Translations under genes and position numbers: made by a program | Shown: in pieces, positions 57,819 through 64,000 of the stretch | Layout of the letters: the number at the start of each line of letters is the position of its first letter | How positions within the stretch are numbered: position 1 is the stretch's first letter | The notes under the pieces: model-generated | The model's database searches: none | What the model was told of the DNA's origin: nothing | Seen by the model: only the letters and a program-made list of their open reading frames with translations | Origin: Vibrio sp. JC009 | GTDB lineage: Bacteria > Pseudomonadota > Gammaproteobacteria > Enterobacterales > Vibrionaceae | Length of the DNA: 64,000 nucleotides | Direction: 5' to 3' | Assembly: GCF_029016485.1 (NCBI RefSeq) | Contig: NZ_CP092106.1 | Location: 1,426,001 to 1,490,000, forward strand

Positions 57819-59753
57819 ATGCCTGTAATTACTCTTCCTGACGGTAGTCAACGTCAATTCGATAACCCTGTTTCAACTCTGCAAGTTGCTGAATCTATCG
57901 GCCCTGGCCTGATGAAAGCGACCATTGCTGGCCGTGTTGATGGTGTTCGTGTTGATGCTTGTGATCTGATTGAAAATGATGCAAGCCTTGAGATCATTAC
58001 AACTAAAGATGAAGTTGATGGTCTTGAAATTGTTCGTCACTCATGTGCTCACCTTCTTGGTCATGCTATTAAGCAGCTGTTCCCAGAAACTAAAATGGCG
58101 ATTGGTCCAACCATCGACAACGGTTTCTACTACGATATCGATCTTGACCGCTCTCTGACCCAAGAAGACCTTGATGCGCTTGAAAAGCGTATGAAAGAGC
58201 TGGCGAAAACCAAGTATCAGGTTATCAAGAAAACGGTAAGCTGGCAGGAAGCGCGCGATACTTTCGAAGCTCGCGGCGAAACTTATAAGATGGAAATTCT
58301 GGACGAAAACGTATCTAAAGACGACCGTCCGGGTCTTTACCATCATGAAGAATATGTAGATATGTGTCGTGGTCCGCACGTACCGCACATGGGCTTTTGT
58401 CAGCACTTTACTCTGCTGAACGTTGCTGGTGCATACTGGCGTGGCGACAGCGACAACAAGATGCTTCAGCGTATCTACGGTACGGCTTTCCATGATAAGA
58501 AAGCTCTGAAAGCGCACCTGACTCGCCTTGAAGAGGCGGCGAAGCGTGACCACCGTAAACTGGGTAAGCAGCTTGACCTGTTCCACTGGCAGCAAGAAGC
58601 TCCGGGCATGGTATTCTGGCACAACGATGGCTGGACTATCTATAAAGAGCTGGAAAACTTCATGCGTAAGCAGCTACATAAATACGAATATGAAGAGGTA
58701 CGTACTCCTCTGATTATGGACCGTGTTATGTGGGAACGCTCTGGTCACTGGGACAAGTACTCTGAGATGATTTTTGCGACAGAGTCTGAGAAGCGTACTT
58801 ATGCAGTTAAGCCAATGAACTGTCCGGGTCACCTGCAGATCTTTAAGCAAGGTCTGAAATCATACCGTGATCTGCCATACCGTATGGCTGAGTTTGGTCT
58901 GGTTCACCGTAATGAACCATCGGGCTCTCTGCACGGCCTGATGCGCGTACGTTCATTTACTCAGGATGATGCTCACGTATTCTGTACTGAAGAGCAAATC
59001 CTTGATGAAGTGGGTAGCTGCATCGAGATGGTGTATGACACCTACAAGACTTTTGGCTTTGATGAGATTGAAGTTAAGCTTTCTACTCGTCCTGAGCAGC
59101 GTATCGGTTCTGATGAGCTGTGGGACAAGGCAGAGGAATCTCTGGCTGAAGCACTTAAAGTTAATGGTCTGAAGTATGAAGTACAGCCGGGTGAGGGTGC
59201 GTTCTACGGTCCTAAGATCGAGTTCACTCTGCATGACTGTCTGGATCGCGCATGGCAATGTGGCACAATTCAGCTGGACTTCTCTATGCCTCAGGCAGAT
59301 CGCCTTGATGTGACTTACATTGATGAAAACAACGAACGTAAAGTTCCTGTAATGATTCACCGTGCTATTCTTGGCTCACTTGAGCGTTTCATCGGTATTC
59401 TTATCGAAGAATACGCAGGTTTCTTCCCGACATGGCTGGCTCCTGAGCAGGCTGTAATTATGAATATTACGGACAAACAGGCTGATTATGTTCAGGAAGT
59501 TACAAATAAATTGCAAAAAAATGGATTTAGAGTCAAAGCGGACTTGAGAAATGAGAAGATTGGCTTTAAAATCCGCGAACATACTTTGAAGCGTGTACCG
59601 TATATGCTTGTTTGTGGTGACCAGGAAATGGAAGCTGGCGAAATTGCAGTACGTACCCGTAAGGGCAAAGACCTCGGTAAATTTAAAGTTGAAGACTTCA
59701 TTGCACGTCTTCAGGACGAGGTATTTAGCCGTACTCTTAATCTGGAGGAATAA
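57819..59753 (+). CDS. thrS: Threonyl-tRNA synthetase
   Basis: A 644-residue class II synthetase (E. coli 642). N-terminal TGS domain (1-62), editing domain with [10 protein letters not shown] (His-x3-His) and CRGPHV, catalytic core with [22 protein letters not shown] and [20 protein letters not shown], and a C-terminal anticodon-binding domain. The start is ATG 57819 with AAAGGA 6 nt upstream. A longer frame from 57780 lies inside the operator. First gene of the translation operon. Control by operator mimicry is likely. The prophage lies directly upstream. Confidence 0.97.
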   Translation: MPVITLPDGSQRQFDNPVSTLQVAESIGPGLMKATIAGRVDGVRVDACDLIENDASLEIITTKDEVDGLEIVRHSCAHLLGHAIKQLFPETKMAIGPTIDNGFYYDIDLDRSLTQEDLDALEKRMKELAKTKYQVIKKTVSWQEARDTFEARGETYKMEILDENVSKDDRPGLYHHEEYVDMCRGPHVPHMGFCQHFTLLNVAGAYWRGDSDNKMLQRIYGTAFHDKKALKAHLTRLEEAAKRDHRKLGKQLDLFHWQQEAPGMVFWHNDGWTIYKELENFMRKQLHKYEYEEVRTPLIMDRVMWERSGHWDKYSEMIFATESEKRTYAVKPMNCPGHLQIFKQGLKSYRDLPYRMAEFGLVHRNEPSGSLHGLMRVRSFTQDDAHVFCTEEQILDEVGSCIEMVYDTYKTFGFDEIEVKLSTRPEQRIGSDELWDKAEESLAEALKVNGLKYEVQPGEGAFYGPKIEFTLHDCLDRAWQCGTIQLDFSMPQADRLDVTYIDENNERKVPVMIHRAILGSLERFIGILIEEYAGFFPTWLAPEQAVIMNITDKQADYVQEVTNKLQKNGFRVKADLRNEKIGFKIREHTLKRVPYMLVCGDQEMEAGEIAVRTRKGKDLGKFKVEDFIARLQDEVFSRTLNLEE

Positions 59754-59756
59754 ACT

Positions 59757-60308
59757 ATTAAAGGCGGAAGACGTGGCCAACAACCGGCCAAACAAAACCA
59801 GCACCGTTTAAACGGTGAAATTCGTGGCGTTCGTGAAGTTCGTTTAACAGGCGCAGATGGTGAATCAGTAGGTATCGTTAAAATCGCTGAAGCACTGGCT
59901 GCAGCTGAAGAAGCTGGTATGGATCTTGTAGAGATCAGCCCTAACGCCGAGCCACCAGTTTGTCGTGTGATGGACTATGGCAAGTTCCTCTTCGAGAAGA
60001 GCAAAGCTGCTAAAGAGCAGAAGAAGAAGCAAAAGCAGATCCAGATTAAGGAAGTAAAATTCCGTCCTGGAACTGATATCGGAGACTATCAGGTAAAACT
60101 ACGCAACCTGACGCGTTTCCTTGAAGAAGGCAACAAAGTGAAGGTAACAATTCGCTTCCGTGGCCGAGAAATGGCACACCAGGACATCGGTGTCGACGTT
60201 CTAAACCGTCTGAAAGAAGATACAGTAGAATTTGCTGTTGTTGAATCTTTCCCGACGCGTATTGAAGGTCGCCAGATGATTATGGTGCTAGCCCCTAAGA
60301 AGAAGTAA
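59757..60308 (+). CDS. infC: Translation initiation factor IF-3
   Basis: A 183-residue IF-3 (E. coli 180). Translation begins at the rare AUU codon (59757), followed by AAAGGCGG, just as in E. coli, where it permits autocontrol by IF-3 discrimination. Frame check: 552 nt to the TAA at 60308. Visible segments are [37 protein letters not shown] and [13 protein letters not shown]. It starts 3 nt after the thrS stop, with GGAGG 8-14 nt upstream inside thrS. Confidence 0.95.
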   Translation: MKGGRRGQQPAKQNQHRLNGEIRGVREVRLTGADGESVGIVKIAEALAAAEEAGMDLVEISPNAEPPVCRVMDYGKFLFEKSKAAKEQKKKQKQIQIKEVKFRPGTDIGDYQVKLRNLTRFLEEGNKVKVTIRFRGREMAHQDIGVDVLNRLKEDTVEFAVVESFPTRIEGRQMIMVLAPKKK

Positions 60309-60332
60309 TTAACGGCTTTGCAAGTAATACAG

Positions 60333-60362
60333 CCTGGCTGCTGTTAAGGCGGCCAGGTTTTA
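60333..60362 (+). terminator. Hairpin between infC and rpmI
   Basis: CCTGGC (60333-60338) and GCCAGG (60352-60357) enclose 13 nt and are followed by TTTTATT. It may be a partial terminator or part of the L20 autoregulatory leader known in enterobacteria. Confidence 0.55.
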
Positions 60363-60415
60363 TTCGCCCTAATTACTGTGTTTAATTAACAAACTACAAT
60401 GCGGAGTTATTCATC

Positions 60416-60610
60416 ATGCCTAAGATGAAAACCAACAAAGGTGCTGCTAAGCGTTTTAAGAAAACTGGCGGCGGTATCAAATACAAGCACGCGACTAAGC
60501 GTCACATCCTGACCAAGCGTACTACTAAGAACAAGCGTCAGCTTCGTCCAAATGCAATCCTTCCTAAGTGTGAAGTGGCTGCAGTTGTTCGCATGATGCC
60601 ATACGCATAA
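60416..60610 (+). CDS. rpmI: 50S ribosomal protein L35
   Basis: A 64-residue basic protein ([38 protein letters not shown]). GCGGAG lies 8 nt before the ATG. Co-transcribed with rplT; in E. coli L20 represses this gene's translation and so its own. Confidence 0.97.
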   Translation: MPKMKTNKGAAKRFKKTGGGIKYKHATKRHILTKRTTKNKRQLRPNAILPKCEVAAVVRMMPYA

Positions 60611-60652
60611 TTCTTTTTAGTTTATTTAATAGTTTAGTTAGGAGAGACAAAT

Positions 60653-61006
60653 ATGCCTCGCGTAAAACGTGGTGTTCAGGCTCGCGCTGCACACAAAAAA
60701 GTTCTAAAGCAAGCTAAAGGTTACTACGGTGCACGTTCTCGTGTTTATCGTGTAGCTTTCCAGGCAGTTACAAAAGCTGGTCAATACGCATACCGTGACC
60801 GTCGCACTAAGAAGCGTCAGTTCCGTCAGCTATGGATCGCTCGTATCAACGCTGCTTCTCGTCAGAATGGTCTATCTTACAGCCGTTTCATCAACGGTCT
60901 TAAGAAAGCTTCTATCGAGATCGATCGTAAGATCCTTGCTGATATCGCTGTATTCGACAAAGCTGCATTCGCAGTACTAGTTGAAAAAGCGAAAGCTGCT
61001 CTTTAA
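60653..61006 (+). CDS. rplT: 50S ribosomal protein L20
   Basis: A 117-residue protein ([37 protein letters not shown]). L20 is an early 23S rRNA assembly protein and translational repressor of its operon. TTAGGAGAG precedes the ATG. A strong terminator follows at 61035. Confidence 0.97.
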   Translation: MPRVKRGVQARAAHKKVLKQAKGYYGARSRVYRVAFQAVTKAGQYAYRDRRTKKRQFRQLWIARINAASRQNGLSYSRFINGLKKASIEIDRKILADIAVFDKAAFAVLVEKAKAAL

Positions 61007-61034
61007 TTAGAAGCGGTTTACAGGCTTTTAGAAA

Positions 61035-61057
61035 GGAGACCTTCGGGTCTCCTTTTT
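61035..61057 (+). terminator. rplT terminator
   Basis: GGAGACC-TTCG-GGTCTCC followed by TTTTT. A tetraloop hairpin typical of ribosomal operon ends. Confidence 0.92.
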
Positions 61058-61146
61058 GCGTTTTAAAAGAATTTTCTTTGTCGGAAATAAATTGTTGTTT
61101 TATTGAGCAAGAATATGAATTTAACGTAGATTCAATTTGGCTTTGA

Positions 61147-62289
<1,143 letters not shown>

Positions 62290-62307
62290 TTCAGGGGTAA
62301 TCAGAAA

Positions 62308-64000
62308 ATGAAATTCAGCGAATCATGGCTTCGTGAGTGGGTTAACCCTGCAGTTACCACTGACGAATTAACACATCAGATCACTATGGCTGGCCTTGAG
62401 GTAGACGACGTTCTTCCTGTTGCTGGCGAATTTACCGGCGTAAAAGTGGGTCAGGTTGTTGAATGTGGTCAACACCCGGATGCTGACAAGCTGCGCGTAA
62501 CTAAAGTGGATGTTGGCGAAGAAGAGCTTCTGGACATCGTTTGTGGTGCGCCAAACTGTCGTCAGGGTCTGAAAGTTGCGGTTGCAACGGTTGGCGCTGT
62601 ACTTCCGGGCGATTTTAAAATCAAAAAAGCAAAACTTCGCGGTCAGCCTTCACACGGCATGCTTTGTTCATTCACTGAACTGGGCATTGACGTAGAGTCT
62701 GACGGTATTATGGAACTGCCTGAAAGCGCGGTTATCGGTACAGACTTCCGTGAGTTCCTGGACCTGAACGACGTAACAGTTGACGTTGACCTGACTTCAA
62801 ACCGCGCTGACTGCTTCAGTATTCGTGGTCTTGCTCGCGAAGTTGGTGTTCTGAACCGTGCGGACGTAACTGAGCCGGCATTTGAAACGGTAGCACCAAG
62901 CATTGATGACACTGTTTCTATCGATATCAAAGCGTTTGATGCATGTCCGCGTTACCTTGGCCGTGTGGTTAAGAACGTTAACGTAAAAGCAGAAACACCA
63001 ATCTGGATGCAGGAAAAACTGCGTCGCTGTGGTATCCGTTCTATCGACCCGGTAGTTGATATCACTAACTATGTTCTGCTTGAGCAGGGCCAGCCAATGC
63101 ACGCATTCGATCTGAATCAGATTGAAGGTGGTATTGTTGTTCGTCTGGCAGAGCAAGGCGAAAAGCTGACGCTTCTTGATGGTAACGAAGCTGAGCTTAG
63201 CAGCGATACGCTAATCATCTGTGACCACAATAAGCCGCTTGCTATCGGTGGTGTATTTGGTGGTGAAGGTTCAGGTGTAACGACTGAAACTAAAGATGTG
63301 CTTCTTGAGTGTGCTTTCTTTGCACCTGATGCTATCCGTGGTCGCGCACGTAGCTATGGCCTGCACACTGACGCTTCTATGCGTTACGAGCGTGGTGTGG
63401 ATTACGCACTTCAGCCTGCGGCAATGGAGCGCGCAACTCAGCTGCTTATCGACATTTGTGGTGGTGAAGCTGGTCCTGTTATTAATGCAGACTCTGAAGC
63501 TCACCTGCCTAAGCCAAACACGGTTTCTCTGCGTCGCGTTAAGCTGGATAACCTGCTTGGCCATCACATCGCATCAAGCGATGTAGTTGAGATCCTTGAG
63601 CGTCTTGGTATGGCTGTTGAAACAACAGAAGAAGGCTGGAATGCAGTTGCTCCGACATGGCGTTTTGACATCGCTATCGAGCAGGATCTGATTGAAGAGA
63701 TCGGCCGTATCTACGGTTATGACAACATTCCTAACCAGGCTCCGCTAGCTTCTCTGGATATGAACCTGCACAAAGAAGCGGATATGCCGCTTAAGCGTGT
63801 TCGTGATCTTCTGGTTGACCGTGGATACCACGAAGCGATTACTTACAGCTTTGTAGAGCCTGAGCAGCAGAAGCTGGTTGTTCCTGATGTTGAGCCACTT
63901 GTACTGCCTTTCCCTATTTCTGCGGAAATGTCAGCAATGCGTCTTGGTCTGATCCAGGGTCTTCTGAATACGGTTGTTCACAACCAGAAGCGTCAGCAGC
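62308..64000 (+). CDS. pheT: Phenylalanyl-tRNA synthetase beta subunit (cut by window end)
   Basis: The first 564 codons are open to the window edge (usual length about 795). The start [16 protein letters not shown] matches PheT. A tRNA-binding (EMAP-like) domain (about 40-150) has [15 protein letters not shown]. The B3/4 editing domain has CPRYLGRVV and [20 protein letters not shown], and B5 begins near residue 400. The 3' part lies outside. Confidence 0.95.
   Translation, partial: MKFSESWLREWVNPAVTTDELTHQITMAGLEVDDVLPVAGEFTGVKVGQVVECGQHPDADKLRVTKVDVGEEELLDIVCGAPNCRQGLKVAVATVGAVLPGDFKIKKAKLRGQPSHGMLCSFTELGIDVESDGIMELPESAVIGTDFREFLDLNDVTVDVDLTSNRADCFSIRGLAREVGVLNRADVTEPAFETVAPSIDDTVSIDIKAFDACPRYLGRVVKNVNVKAETPIWMQEKLRRCGIRSIDPVVDITNYVLLEQGQPMHAFDLNQIEGGIVVRLAEQGEKLTLLDGNEAELSSDTLIICDHNKPLAIGGVFGGEGSGVTTETKDVLLECAFFAPDAIRGRARSYGLHTDASMRYERGVDYALQPAAMERATQLLIDICGGEAGPVINADSEAHLPKPNTVSLRRVKLDNLLGHHIASSDVVEILERLGMAVETTEEGWNAVAPTWRFDIAIEQDLIEEIGRIYGYDNIPNQAPLASLDMNLHKEADMPLKRVRDLLVDRGYHEAITYSFVEPEQQKLVVPDVEPLVLPFPISAEMSAMRLGLIQGLLNTVVHNQKRQQ

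Overview
The window comes from a gammaproteobacterial chromosome, most likely a Vibrio or close relative. The evidence is the thrS-infC-rpmI-rplT-pheS-pheT cluster, the long (366-residue) PurC, the DUF3334, DUF3392 and DUF3581 genes typical of that family, the YdiJ-type dehydrogenase and AUU-initiated infC. All names rest on reading the translated sequence. No database search was possible.

Left chromosomal arm (1-19.3 kb): a MarR regulator with a perfect operator palindrome, a soluble hybrid histidine kinase, SanA with DUF3392, an HrpB-like helicase, and a three-domain ACP / acyl-AMP ligase / acyltransferase protein. Then come purC with a PurR box inside a 34-bp palindrome, a SulA-like gene behind a LexA box, a J-domain membrane protein, DUF2786, DUF3334, YdiJ, an isoprenylcysteine-methyltransferase-like protein and DUF3581. 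Several gaps between these genes carry GC-rich hairpin repeats.

Prophage (about 19345-57794, 38.4 kb): a temperate contractile-tailed phage with a lambda/Mu-like head (Nu1/GpA terminase, lambda-like portal, ClpP protease fused to the capsid protein) and a P2-like tail (V W J I fibre, FI FII E+E' T U X D). The left end has int, an AlpA-like factor and a leftward early operon (orphan DndB-like DGQHR protein, DEDD exonuclease, small proteins). The immunity region has an S24 repressor, a Cro-like protein and two operator clusters. The rightward early operon has lambda O/P-like replication genes with an iteron origin inside O, an adenine methylase and a Q-like antiterminator. A late promoter with two terminators, the lysis genes, a 489-nt non-coding segment and the head and tail genes follow. 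The right end carries a second integrase and an accessory cassette with a TIR-like protein related to anti-phage effectors.

Two observations stand out. First, the 15-bp attachment core lies in the thrS leader, in a hairpin whose 7-nt loop presents U33-CGU, a copy of the tRNA-Thr anticodon loop used for ThrRS autoregulation. Integration leaves this hairpin intact but moves the apparent thrS promoter to the far end, where it now faces int. Second, a strong promoter and a strong intrinsic terminator bracket a 67-nt segment at 25172-25238. Its RNA would be perfectly complementary (12-16 nt) to the start-codon regions of several phage genes, which suggests a phage-encoded antisense small RNA regulon.

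Right chromosomal arm (57.8-64 kb): thrS, infC, rpmI, rplT, pheS with a leader hairpin, and pheT, which is cut by the window end.
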